57,395 nucleotides of DNA, from assembly GCA_020829485.1 (NCBI GenBank), contig JAIVFU010000045.1:1-57395 (forward strand), in the 5' to 3' direction. Below are positions 42,301 through 50,279 of the stretch, piece after piece. The notes under the pieces are model-generated. The model saw nothing but the letters and a program-made list of their open reading frames with translations, did no database searches and was not told the DNA's origin. The stretch comes from Nostoc sp. CHAB 5834. GTDB taxonomy: Bacteria > Cyanobacteriota > Cyanobacteriia > Cyanobacteriales > Nostocaceae. A program made the position numbers and the translations under genes. The stretch's first letter is position 1. The number at the start of each line of letters is the position of its first letter.

Positions 42301-43935
42301 TCCTTGCTGCTGTGCTTGCTTGGCAAACAACGTATGTAGCATTTCATCGGGAATTGGTGCGGTAGTTCCATTGATAACTTCCCGTTGTGCTAATTGGGCG
42401 GGAGGAATCAGTTGTCTATTCGTCTCAATCCAAGCTGATTCAGAACTAGCTAGTTGTTTGAGGAAACGCCAATAAGCCGCAAACATATCGCTAATCAAAC
42501 CTTCGGGAAATAGTTCTTCCACCACATCCCAGTTGCAGGTTAAAGTTTCCTTTTCTTCCCAAACTTGAATATCCATCCAAGCTTGAGATGCTTGACTAAT
42601 ACCATAAACCAACTCGCCAAAATGACTGAAGGTTAAGGTTTCTTGCCCAAGAGAACCAAAGCCAAGGGTGCTAGTAAAGACAACTGGCATGGCGCTGGGG
42701 GCTGTTCCCTGTCTCCGTGCGAGTTCCCGTGTGACGCGCACACCGCTAATGTAACGATGTTCTAAATCTTGGAATAGTTGTTGTTGCAGACGGCGCGATC
42801 GCTGTATAAATGATTCGGGATTAGAGTTGTCTACGGCTAATAAGATCACTGAGGTGAAGTCACCTAAAATATCGTTAACTTGGGGGTGCAAGGGTAGACG
42901 ATTAAATAAGGCAAGATTCAGCGTAAATCGGGGATTTTTACCCCACACAGTCAAGATTTCGGCAAAAGCAGCCAGTAAGACACCAGAGGGTGTTAAACCA
43001 GCACTAGCAGCACGCTGCTTCAACTGCTGCCATTCAGTTGCTTCTAATCGCCCTTCATAACGCTTATTTTGGTGTTGTTTGATTTCTTTAGGATTTTTGG
43101 CAAGAGGTAAATCTGGGGCTGGAGGTAAGTTATCTAAACGATTGAACCAATATTCTTGCGATCGCTTGTACAAATCTGTTGTTTGCAGACTTTGCTCTGC
43201 TAAGACATAATCCCGAAAGGAAATATCTAAGGGTGGTAAAACTAAATCAGGCTGCTGGTAAAGTTGAAACCACTCATCAAATAGCCGAAACAGACTCCAA
43301 GCGTCAAATATTTGCAAATCATAGCTTACGTGTAACCTAAAACACTCTTCTAGGCGTGTGACTCTAAACTCAAATAAAGGCCAGCGATCGCTTGGTAGCA
43401 CTTGATGAGACATTCGCTGACGAACCGCTTCCATTTCCGCAGTAGCAATGTCTTCTACTTTTCCCCTTAAATCTAAAATTTCAATAGTATATAAAGGTAC
43501 TTCTTCGAGAACTTGTTGTTGTCCGTTTGGTAAAACTATAGCCCTGAGCATATCGTGACGCTCAATGAGTTTTTGCAGCGCCAAATTCAATTTTTCTAAG
43601 TTTAAATATTTACACTCAATCTCATAATAACCGTGGTTGGCGACATTCCCAAGTTCTAGTATTCCACTGCGTCCTACCCAAAAAGCAGACTGCATATCAG
43701 TGAGAGGAAAAGGCTCATAGCGCAACTCTGGTGCTGGCACAATTTTTGGCAGATAATTAGAACTTGTGCCGTTCTGATGTAGTAATGCCAGCAGTTCTGC
43801 TTTATGTTTAGCTAATGAATTACGTAATTCTGGGGTTATTACTCCCTTCGGCGCATCAATATCTAGTAAATCTCCATTAGCAGATATTTTTACGCCTTGA
43901 TTGGCAAGGTTGGTTAAAAGTGAATGCAAATCCAT
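39340..43935 (-). CDS. NRPS, docking-Cy-A-MT-T: heterocyclising module
   Basis: About 1531 residues. TubC-type docking (MDLHSLLTNLANQGVKI onward), then a Cy domain with the signature DLQIFDAWS (DxxxxDxxS, near 210) in place of HHxxxDG. The A domain (HDMSVYDIF near 727) gives D-M-Y-N-F-G-V-L-W-K, which keeps Tyr239, Asn278 and Trp331 of the cysteine code DLYNLSLIW but differs elsewhere, so Cys is likely and Ser/Thr possible. A SAM methyltransferase (RILEIGAGTGAVTREIL near 1198) is inserted within the A domain before NGKVNRQALP, as in pyochelin and yersiniabactin synthetases. T is ELGGDSLQAT near 1468. I choose ATG 43935 because the longer frame to 43971 runs into a repeat. Confidence 0.93.
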   Translation of the reverse strand: MDLHSLLTNLANQGVKISANGDLLDIDAPKGVITPELRNSLAKHKAELLALLHQNGTSSNYLPKIVPAPELRYEPFPLTDMQSAFWVGRSGILELGNVANHGYYEIECKYLNLEKLNLALQKLIERHDMLRAIVLPNGQQQVLEEVPLYTIEILDLRGKVEDIATAEMEAVRQRMSHQVLPSDRWPLFEFRVTRLEECFRLHVSYDLQIFDAWSLFRLFDEWFQLYQQPDLVLPPLDISFRDYVLAEQSLQTTDLYKRSQEYWFNRLDNLPPAPDLPLAKNPKEIKQHQNKRYEGRLEATEWQQLKQRAASAGLTPSGVLLAAFAEILTVWGKNPRFTLNLALFNRLPLHPQVNDILGDFTSVILLAVDNSNPESFIQRSRRLQQQLFQDLEHRYISGVRVTRELARRQGTAPSAMPVVFTSTLGFGSLGQETLTFSHFGELVYGISQASQAWMDIQVWEEKETLTCNWDVVEELFPEGLISDMFAAYWRFLKQLASSESAWIETNRQLIPPAQLAQREVINGTTAPIPDEMLHTLFAKQAQQQGTELAVISSQRQLTYQELYALSNQLGHRLRQLGATHNQLIAVVMEKGWEQIVAVIGILASGAAYVPIDPELPPERFFYLLENSQTEIVLTQSWLNQQLLWPEGIHRLCVDSADLTGESQEPLQPLQNPDDLAYLIYTSGSTGLPKGVMIAHRGVVNAIAQTNQSFNIKASDRVLALTALNHDMSVYDIFGILAVGGTIVIPDAAARKNPDHWIELMRRENITIWNSVPAMMEMLLEYVGDRSELLPESLRWAFLGGDWISINLPKRLQTLRQNLRVVSVGGPTETTLWNIWYQVEAVNPDWKSIPYGQPIANTKYYVLNQALEDCPSWVPGELCCAGIGLAKAYWRDAEKTSANFTTHPRTGERIYRTGDLGRYLPNGNIEFLGRVDFQVKIRGHRIELGEIEATLKQHPGVKEALAVTVSATEQSQQQIIACIVPDQQEKDTLFDTEIADNANNTQQLWQNLVDAGAKQAEQNLDAVSVEDFITFWQQNLDPLYPYAVSVAFHQFGVYTQLNEEYSLDELMQQCQIKSRYRHFLSRALGFLVEIGWLQRRGEKFVNMQLLPNSIPPKLVSTTLSEAAPILGYPQNTVVLLVNLAKNLAALLTENIHSAQIIATEEIPALYRKEFYVGSLIIREILHTITQSCKPKTHLRILEIGAGTGAVTREILPILPCDRTTYIYTDISQYFLDLGQQQFGNYTFLETGLFDLEKPPQVQGYELHSFDVVIAGGVVHATRSIKESLEHIRSLLAPDGLLLMVEPSKLNPFWQLFMGLQQGFDRFEDFSLRDNPLLSPQQWQQVLLTEGFTEFRVFNQPGSIADFLEVYTLMARGSSSIQKFKKQEIKKFLQQKLPEYMIPSEFILLDALPLTANGKVNRQALPQHYASTQFKSTYVSPQTETEQIIASIWQEVLRIEKVGINDNFFELGGDSLQATQVVSRMREQLQINFPIKNLLEVPTLANLAQSIAEIHRTTQKLQNPINQGLTNRLEIDL

Positions 43936-43956
43936 AATGTATTTATGTTTTTTTGT

Positions 43957-43975
43957 CTCGCGCAGAGGCACGGAG
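43957..43975. repeat. cgcagagg repeat copy upstream of the Cy-domain NRPS
   Basis: CTCGCGCAGAGGCACGGAG lies in the spacer between the KAS III-like and NRPS genes and explains the spurious upstream codons MPLRETKK. Confidence 0.6.
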
Positions 43976-44017
43976 AAATCAGAGTTTGAGAGAGATACTG
44001 GATGTAACTTATAAAGT

Positions 44018-45511
44018 TTAAATGCTCAATTTTTCTCTTTCTTCGATGTCAGTGGAGTTTGAATTTATGAGGTTAACTAAGGCTAATTGAGTGAGTAACA
44101 GTTTAATTAGATGAGTGAGATTATTTTCACCAAAAAATTTCTCCATCGGTACTTGCACTTTGAACTCATTTTCAATTTTGGTTTTGAATAAGAAGCCGAT
44201 AAGAGAGTCAAGCAACAAAGCTAAAGGTTGCTCTTGATTAATTTGTGACACAGGAATTTGTAATGAATGACTCAGCCATTGCAACAAATAAGTTTCAAGC
44301 ATTTGCCGTTGCTCTTTTGCAGAAGCAAGTAAGAGGTTTTCTCTTGATATGCTGCTTACTGTCTTTGGGAAGTTATTTACTTCTGTGAAATGAATACTTT
44401 CTTGGTTTTGGGTAACACCTACGGGCGGGGCTGGAACTAAACCAAGTGCGACATCACCCCAACGCATGACCACTGCGGCGGCAGTTGCGGCTGCACCTTT
44501 AGTATAAACTAAAATTAAGTCATTTTCTCGAATTTTACTCGCCTGGGCAGCATGATATAAGTTAGCGATCGCAAGCACAGATCCGATGTTTGCATATCGC
44601 GGGTAGAGATTTATTGTCCGTTCTGGATTAATACCTAATGCTTGGATACAGACGTTGGCGTACCAAGCAGTAGGAGTATTAAAAGCAAAAAAGTCGATTT
44701 CAGCAAGAGTTACGCCAGCCGCCGCCACTGCACCTTCGCAACAGGTACGGACAAAATTTACCGATGTCTCAGCAAGGGTACTAACATTCTCACCTGTGCG
44801 AGTGCGTATCCGGGGCTGCCCTTGGGTATTTGTCACCAGTTCATGCACATAAGCACCGCAAGTTGCAGCAGTGTTAACAATTTTACTGCCCAAAATTCCT
44901 TGGTTTGCTTTGAGTACATCTACTACAAAAGCTCCAGCACCGTCACCCATTGACACTGAGAGGGTATCTTCCTCATCTACTGTTTTAGAACCAATGTGGG
45001 ATACAACTACTAAGGCGTTGCGGTATGTGCCTGTTTGGATGAGTGCATGAGCGTTTTGCAGTGCTACCAAGGCACTAGAACAGGTTGATTCTAAATTCCA
45101 AGCGGGACACCGCAGTTCTAATTGCTGGGCAAGGTAAGCAGCATTACCGTGTCCGACTTGTTCGGGAAACAACGAAGCCACAATCATCAAATCTACTTCG
45201 TGGGGAGACATTTGTGCCGCGTTCAGAGCATCTTTTGCTGCACGATATTCTAAGGTTAGGGAAGATTCATTGTTATCAACTACCCGCCGTTCTACATTAC
45301 CGCGAAAGGGATCTGATAAATATGGTGCTACTGCTTGCGACCAAATATCAACTATATCTTTACTAGCAGTAGTAGACTGAGACAGCCTTGGCTTTCTCAG
45401 CCTTTCCTGTGGAATTAATTGGGGAAACTTCTTTAACCAATACTCATTTGTACGGATGATGCTACCAAAACTAACTGCAAGTGAGCGAATACCTATTGAG
45501 TAATTCATCAT
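44018..45511 (-). CDS. KAS III-like enzyme with C-terminal ACP domain
   Basis: 497 residues. The first ~360 form a thiolase-fold KAS III/FabH-like domain with the active Cys in LESTCSSALVAL, SMGDGAGAFVVD, and the Asn region RYANIGSVLAIA. The segment that aligns with the catalytic His (VPHQAN in FabH) reads FAFNTPTAW, so His appears to be Asn. The last ~90 residues look like an acyl carrier protein (LLLDSLIGFLFKTKIE, with DSL; then FKVQVPMEKFF). Possible roles are transfer of an aryl or acyl group, or a decarboxylative step that does not need the His. It overlaps the PPTase-like gene upstream by 4 bp, so the two are translationally coupled. Confidence 0.82.
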   Translation of the reverse strand: MMNYSIGIRSLAVSFGSIIRTNEYWLKKFPQLIPQERLRKPRLSQSTTASKDIVDIWSQAVAPYLSDPFRGNVERRVVDNNESSLTLEYRAAKDALNAAQMSPHEVDLMIVASLFPEQVGHGNAAYLAQQLELRCPAWNLESTCSSALVALQNAHALIQTGTYRNALVVVSHIGSKTVDEEDTLSVSMGDGAGAFVVDVLKANQGILGSKIVNTAATCGAYVHELVTNTQGQPRIRTRTGENVSTLAETSVNFVRTCCEGAVAAAGVTLAEIDFFAFNTPTAWYANVCIQALGINPERTINLYPRYANIGSVLAIANLYHAAQASKIRENDLILVYTKGAAATAAAVVMRWGDVALGLVPAPPVGVTQNQESIHFTEVNNFPKTVSSISRENLLLASAKEQRQMLETYLLQWLSHSLQIPVSQINQEQPLALLLDSLIGFLFKTKIENEFKVQVPMEKFFGENNLTHLIKLLLTQLALVNLINSNSTDIEEREKLSI

Positions 45512-45921
45512 GATAAAACTAATGCTTGCGAACTTTTACTAATAGCGATCGCACTTGCTCCGGCATAAGCAGATACATGACTAATACTTAACAGCAACTT
45601 TGTTAATCTCAGTCGATCTGCAATTTCTCGACATTTACCGTTTAACACTACCGACGGTTCACCAGTTGGTAGCTTTTGCACCTCAATCTCTAGCCAAAAA
45701 CTATTTTCCTGCAATTCTAATCCCAAAGCTTTCAGTACTGCTTTTTTAGCACAAAAACGACTTGCAAAATATTGAATGCGGTTGACACCAGACTCAGCCG
45801 CCCTACGCTCACTTGCGGTAAAGTATTCCATTACAAAATCTTCCCCCACTTGCTCTAAAAATGATTTGATGTCGTCAATAGCAACGATTTCCATCCCATG
45901 ACCGATCAGTATCTTGCTCAA
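45508..45921 (-). CDS. AcpS-like phosphopantetheinyl transferase with altered metal site
   Basis: 137 residues of the trimeric AcpS family (GHGMEIVAIDDIKSFL, FASRFCAKKAVLKALG, LLLSISHVSAYAGASAI). Two magnesium ligands differ from the family: the Asp of GxDIV is Glu11, and the Glu of the KEA motif is Lys60 (codon AAA). Substitution of that Glu by Lys should disturb Mg-CoA binding. The gene overlaps both neighbours by 4 bp. A second, intact AcpS-like gene lies 3 kb upstream in the operon, so this one may be a degenerate copy, a partner subunit, or have another role. Confidence 0.8.
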   Translation of the reverse strand: MSKILIGHGMEIVAIDDIKSFLEQVGEDFVMEYFTASERRAAESGVNRIQYFASRFCAKKAVLKALGLELQENSFWLEIEVQKLPTGEPSVVLNGKCREIADRLRLTKLLLSISHVSAYAGASAIAISKSSQALVLS

Positions 45922-47240
45922 GATTTCAAAACTAAGTTGGTTAACATAGTATTCATCTTATTGACTGACTCGATATACTCTTTTTCTGGTATTGATTCTG
46001 CAACGATTCCAGCACCCGCATTTAAGTAAATATTATCACCGTATTGATAAACAGAACGAATTGCGATCGCTAAATCTGCTGTACCTCTACTATCTACCCA
46101 ACCGATACCACCAGCATAAATCCCTCTTGGTTCGTCTTCTAATTTGTCAATCCATTTTAGAGCTTGTTCTTTATTAATCCCAGAAACAGTAATTCCTGGA
46201 AATAATACTGTTAAAGCATCCCACAAAGTTTTTCCTGGTTTGAGTTGTCCACCAACTCTCGATGATAGATGCTGGACGCAGCGATATTTTTTCACTTCCA
46301 TGAAATTGAAAACTTGAATGCTACCTGATAAACAAAGTGAATCTATCTCTTTTTGTGCTAACCAAATAGAGAGGGCGTGTTCTTTTACTTCTTTAGCATC
46401 AGTAAATAGTTCATGACTCAGGCGAGTGTCTTCTTCCAAGCTTTGACTCCGAGGACGAGTTCCTGCTAAAGGATTAGTGACAATAAAACCATCGTCATCA
46501 ACTTCCATTAAGATTTCAGGACTAAAGCCAACTGCACGAACATCTCCGATATTCAAACAATAGGAACGTGCTGAATTATTATACCTGGCTCCTACTACAT
46601 AAGTTCCCAAAATATCTAAATCACCAGGGATTTTTAACGAACGGGAAATAATAGCTTTCTGCAATTCGTCTTTTTGAATCGCTTCAATTACCTGTATAAT
46701 TCGTTGTTGATAAATTGTGCGATCGCTAAAGTTTATTGATAAATCAGCGGCGACATAATTAGGTATTTGACTCTCGATAAGTAAGATTTCTTGAATTTGT
46801 TCTATAGACTTAGTGCTTTTAATGCAAACTCCCTCATTTGTAAAGATAAGTTCAATCTCTGGGATGAAAAAATATAGGATATCCTGCTGAATTGCTTTAG
46901 AATATGCCGAATAGAAACGAGCTATATCAAAAGCAACATACCCATAAGCTGTCCAATCTTGAATTTGTAAAGAAGCCAGCATTTTCTCTACTTGCTTAAA
47001 AGGCTGACCCACAGACTCAGAGTGAGACTTACCCAAACCTTTAAGAGTGACAAAATCCTGACCTACCGACACCCTCGCTAACTCATTCCCAGCAATCCGA
47101 ACTTCATTCTTACCTTCATACAAAACATAATTATTTAAAATCCCAGCTTTCAAGAGATTTTGCAATACAACAATATGATTCCTGCCACCATGTATAAATT
47201 TTTTATTATACTTTATTACTGTCTGAAACTCTGTAACCAT
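45918..47240 (-). CDS. Salicylate synthase (MbtI/Irp9/YbtS type)
   Basis: 440 residues of the chorismate-utilising family. C-terminal catalytic domain motifs: LQKAIISRSLKI (the Lys that activates water in MbtI-type enzymes), IVTNPLAGTRPRS, FTDAKEVKEHALSIWLA, VQHLSSRVGGQL, LFPGITVSGINKEQAL and GIYAGGIGWVDSRGTADLAI. The length and the absence of a glutamine amidotransferase partner or a separate pyruvate lyase match bifunctional salicylate synthases, which turn chorismate into salicylate and pyruvate. Isochorismate synthase is the alternative. It lies between the PPTase-like and ligase genes, as expected for aryl-acid supply to the synthetase. Confidence 0.88.
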   Translation of the reverse strand: MVTEFQTVIKYNKKFIHGGRNHIVVLQNLLKAGILNNYVLYEGKNEVRIAGNELARVSVGQDFVTLKGLGKSHSESVGQPFKQVEKMLASLQIQDWTAYGYVAFDIARFYSAYSKAIQQDILYFFIPEIELIFTNEGVCIKSTKSIEQIQEILLIESQIPNYVAADLSINFSDRTIYQQRIIQVIEAIQKDELQKAIISRSLKIPGDLDILGTYVVGARYNNSARSYCLNIGDVRAVGFSPEILMEVDDDGFIVTNPLAGTRPRSQSLEEDTRLSHELFTDAKEVKEHALSIWLAQKEIDSLCLSGSIQVFNFMEVKKYRCVQHLSSRVGGQLKPGKTLWDALTVLFPGITVSGINKEQALKWIDKLEDEPRGIYAGGIGWVDSRGTADLAIAIRSVYQYGDNIYLNAGAGIVAESIPEKEYIESVNKMNTMLTNLVLKS

Positions 47241-47354
47241 CAGTTTTCCTTTATTAATAATACCAGATATGTAGGTTGGTTTGAAAAACGAAACCCAACA
47301 TTCATTTTCTAGACTTTGTTAGGTTACGCTTTGCTTAACCAAACCTGCTAGATT

Positions 47355-47380
47355 AATTACGAATTACGAATTACGAATTA
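47355..47380. repeat. Heptanucleotide tandem repeat (gaattac)
   Basis: More than three copies of GAATTAC. The ligase gene ends inside this array: its last residues LIRNS and the stop codon are written by the repeat. Confidence 0.85.
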
Positions 47381-48914
47381 AACCTGTAGCTAGACTTTGA
47401 TTTTTACCTAATAACTTCCGATGAATTTTTCCAGTTGAAGTACGTGGTAATTCTTCCAGAAAATAAACTTTTTGTGGAGCTTTAAAATGAGGCAACTTTT
47501 GTTTGGTAAATTTCCGAATATTAGTTTCTAATTCTGGCGAAGCTTCTTGTCCAGGCTTGAGACTGATATAAGCAACAATTTGAGTTAATTGTTCTTTGTT
47601 GTCAGACTCAGATACAACAGCTACTTCCAGAATTTGAGGGTGTTGATGTAATATATCCTCAATTTCCATCGGTGATATCCACTGACCATTAACTTTAAAA
47701 AGTTCGTCATTACGTCCTATAAAGTAGAAATAGCCATCAGCATCCCGCAAATATTTATCTCCAGTTCGCATGGTGTTTCCGTAAATAACTTGCCGTGTTT
47801 GTTCTACTCGCTTCCAGTAACCCAACATGAGGCTTTCTCCACTTACTTGTAGATTACCAATTTCACCAGGAAGACAAGAACAACCATTGTCATCAATAAT
47901 TTGAATATCGTAACCAGCAATCGGACGACCAGAAGTACCTGGTTTGCATTCTCCTATTTGGTTGGAGAGAAAAATATGTAAAAACTCAGTAGTTCCAATT
48001 CCCTCACAAATTTCATGGTTGTAAGTCTCAAGCCACTTATACCAAATACTCTTAGGTAATTGTTCAGCCGCAGAAACGCATAACCGCAGAGAAGACACAT
48101 CTAGAGGAGAGATTTCACACAAAGCGAGAATACCTGCATAAACGCTAGGTATGCCAAACAAAATCGTTGGTCGATAACGCTCAATGTCTGTAATAATATC
48201 AAAAGCATTGTTGGCATCAGAAAGGACGCTGGCTGCACCTACGGACATTGGCATATATAAGGTATTCCCCAATCCGTAGGCAAAGGGCATCTTCGCAACT
48301 GAATAGGTGATGTCATCTTGGTGTAAACCTAAAGTTGCTTTACCATACCTTTCTGCACAAATTACCATACTTTGATGCAGATGAATTACACCTTTAGGGC
48401 GGCCTGTACTACCAGATGTATAGAGCCAAAAAGCTGGTTCATCGGTCGAAGTTTCTGCACAAGATAGTTGTTCATCTTGTTGATTAAGTAGAGAAATATA
48501 AGGATTTTCTCCCTCTTTGAGCAGTACATTATGCAAGCACTGCGACTGAATCGGAGTTAGTTTTTCTTGCCACTCTTGAGTAGTTAATAAAAGTTTGGCG
48601 CGAGAATCTTGCAAGATGTATTGGATATCATCAAGGCTACAAGTCGTATTAATCGGAACCGGCACAGATCCCAACCAGATTGCGCCCCAAAAGGCAAATA
48701 CAAACTCAGGAGAATCTGGTAGCAAAATAGCGATGCGGTTTTCCGGTTCTAGTCCCAAATTAGCGAGTAACCTAGCACTGCGTCGGACAAAGCTGCTGAT
48801 TTGTGCATAAGTGTATGTTTGATTCTGATAATAAAAGGCTATTTTATCACTACGTTCGTGTGTCAAGTTGCCTTCTATAAAGTAAGCTGCAACGTTAAAT
48901 TTCTCATTGGTCAT
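47364..48914 (-). CDS. Aryl-acid (salicylate) ligase of the benzoate-CoA ligase type
   Basis: 516 residues of the ANL superfamily. N-terminal FNVAAYFIEGNL is typical of benzoate-CoA ligase-like enzymes. Core motifs: LYTSGSTGRPKGVIHLH, GIGTTEFLHIF, MRTGDKYLRDADGYFYFIGR and the catalytic Lys near RTSTGKIHRKLLG. It has no carrier domain. It lies downstream of a free-standing ACP, overlapping the PPTase gene between them by 11 bp, which suggests it activates salicylate and transfers it to that ACP (or to CoA). The family differs from EntE/DhbE-type aryl-AMP ligases. Confidence 0.85.
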   Translation of the reverse strand: MTNEKFNVAAYFIEGNLTHERSDKIAFYYQNQTYTYAQISSFVRRSARLLANLGLEPENRIAILLPDSPEFVFAFWGAIWLGSVPVPINTTCSLDDIQYILQDSRAKLLLTTQEWQEKLTPIQSQCLHNVLLKEGENPYISLLNQQDEQLSCAETSTDEPAFWLYTSGSTGRPKGVIHLHQSMVICAERYGKATLGLHQDDITYSVAKMPFAYGLGNTLYMPMSVGAASVLSDANNAFDIITDIERYRPTILFGIPSVYAGILALCEISPLDVSSLRLCVSAAEQLPKSIWYKWLETYNHEICEGIGTTEFLHIFLSNQIGECKPGTSGRPIAGYDIQIIDDNGCSCLPGEIGNLQVSGESLMLGYWKRVEQTRQVIYGNTMRTGDKYLRDADGYFYFIGRNDELFKVNGQWISPMEIEDILHQHPQILEVAVVSESDNKEQLTQIVAYISLKPGQEASPELETNIRKFTKQKLPHFKAPQKVYFLEELPRTSTGKIHRKLLGKNQSLATGLIRNS

Positions 48915-49323
48915 TTGTCATTCCATTTCCCAAAGCCAGGACGTGAACTAATACATGATCATCCCAATGAAACCAACTAGCTAACCATTTCTGAATATCA
49001 CGTTTTTTAGCTTGATTGCTTGCTTCTCCATATAGATGAATAGTTAATTTATTATCTATAATGTTGGCTTCGATTTCATTCCAAGCAATACCCACTAACC
49101 CAGTACCTAATGCTTTACCTACGGCTTCTTTGGTGGCAAAGCAGATTGCATAATATTGGTGGGAATTGCTAGCTGTTTGACACTGATTTATCTCGCTAGC
49201 AGTAAACAACAAATTTAAGATTTCACGCTCATAGCGATCGACGAGTTTGGTAATTCTGGTGATTGGTGCAATATCTACACCCAACCCCTTAATCGTGGTT
49301 TGCATCTTGACAGGCGATCGCAC
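48904..49323 (-). CDS. AcpS-like phosphopantetheinyl transferase (intact motifs)
   Basis: 139 residues. AcpS motifs are complete: KGLGVDIAPITRI (metal Asp) and CFATKEAVGKALGTGLVGI (KEA with the metal Glu). It should attach phosphopantetheine to carrier proteins, most simply the ACP encoded by the overlapping upstream gene. The GTG at 49323 is preceded by TAGAG at suitable spacing, and overlaps the end of the ACP gene; ATG 49305 is an alternative. Whether it also serves the large synthetases is unknown, because those usually rely on an Sfp/HetI-type enzyme encoded elsewhere in cyanobacteria. Confidence 0.85.
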   Translation of the reverse strand: MRSPVKMQTTIKGLGVDIAPITRITKLVDRYEREILNLLFTASEINQCQTASNSHQYYAICFATKEAVGKALGTGLVGIAWNEIEANIIDNKLTIHLYGEASNQAKKRDIQKWLASWFHWDDHVLVHVLALGNGMTNDQ

Positions 49324-49612
49324 TTTTTACTCTATTGCAGACTTGAGCCAAGGTCAAATCCTGGCGAGTTTCTAGTTTCACATTCACCCCTAGCTGACGT
49401 TTCAATCCCAAGGCAATTTCTATAATCTCAACGGAATCAAGCTGCAAATCCTTGTACAGTAGTGTGTCTTCATCAAGTGACTCTTCGGAAATACCGAGGT
49501 TAATAAGTATTGACTTGAAAGTTATCATCACTTTCTCAGTGTCTTTGCAGTCAGACTCTACTAGAGAATCAATAGGGGAAATTTCTGTTGGGTCATCTAT
49601 TTGTTGAGACAT
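49289..49612 (-). CDS. Free-standing acyl/aryl carrier protein
   Basis: 107 residues. The N-terminal ~25 residues are acidic and unstructured-looking; then an ACP fold with the phosphopantetheine Ser in LQLDSVEIIEIALGLKRQL. Acidic residues around DSVE resemble fatty-acid/type II ACPs. It is the first gene of the operon, followed with overlap by an AcpS-like gene and the ligase. The three form a natural unit: carrier, its activating enzyme and its loading ligase. It probably holds salicyl for the Cy domain or for the KAS III-like enzyme. Confidence 0.88.
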   Translation of the reverse strand: MSQQIDDPTEISPIDSLVESDCKDTEKVMITFKSILINLGISEESLDEDTLLYKDLQLDSVEIIEIALGLKRQLGVNVKLETRQDLTLAQVCNRVKSAIACQDANHD

Positions 49613-50279
49613 ATTGAGCCTTAAGCATTGAGATGCACTGCTTTATAAAACTTACTTAAACAAGCATCAGACTTGATTTAGCATTTACTTCCTGCTTCTA
49701 CCAAAGTAGTCGGCTACTGCTTGTCCTTGATCTGAAAAATCTAAGTTTGCCAAAGTTTATTGACATAAGTTTTTAATTAATTTCTACTTTACTTTAATGG
49801 GAACCTTTTGCATTTAGCAATAGAAAACTAATAGAATAAACTTATCTATTTTCTCCAATACTGGGTTTATACTTATCAGACGACACTTACGAAAATTCAC
49901 ATTTTTTGCTGATTGTCAATAGCAACTTGACACATTGTGATCTTCAAACTTAAGTATGTTAATATAAGCCTATTTTTTTATACTAATAAAAAATCCGTTG
50001 AGAGTCTGCTATGAAAAGACTTAAGATAAAAACAATCTTTAAAAATGTAATCTAAATAACACTAATTTTACTGAGATTGTATATAATAGTCTTATACAAA
50101 AATATTAAGTTAAGTTAAATTTACAATAAGTTATCAATACTGATTGGATTCCTTGTAGAATCTTATTTGCAACAAAAACATTTGACTTGCAAAATTAACG
50201 CTATCAAATTTCAATAATCTGAAAACTATTGTGTCATTAAGCAAAATATTTAATGGCATGATGGAATATGAGGAAAATA
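49613..50279. promoter_or_regulatory. Intergenic divergent promoter region for synthesis and uptake genes
   Basis: This 667-bp AT-rich region separates the ~40-kb minus-strand operon from the plus-strand receptor. At 49907-49924 there is an imperfect palindrome TGCTGATTGTCAATAGCA. TTGACA occurs on the minus strand at 49919-49914 and on the plus strand at 49927-49932, so -35-like elements face both ways next to the palindrome. TATAAT occurs at 50082-50087 without a good -35. I see no match to the 19-bp GATAATGATAATCATTATC Fur consensus. Iron control is therefore expected from function but not shown. Confidence 0.45.

Noticed and set aside
39340..43935. Epimerase-like domain of PchE type inserted in the A domain
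   Set aside because: The inserted domain has an intact SAM motif EIGAGTG, so a true methyltransferase is more likely than a degenerate epimerase form.
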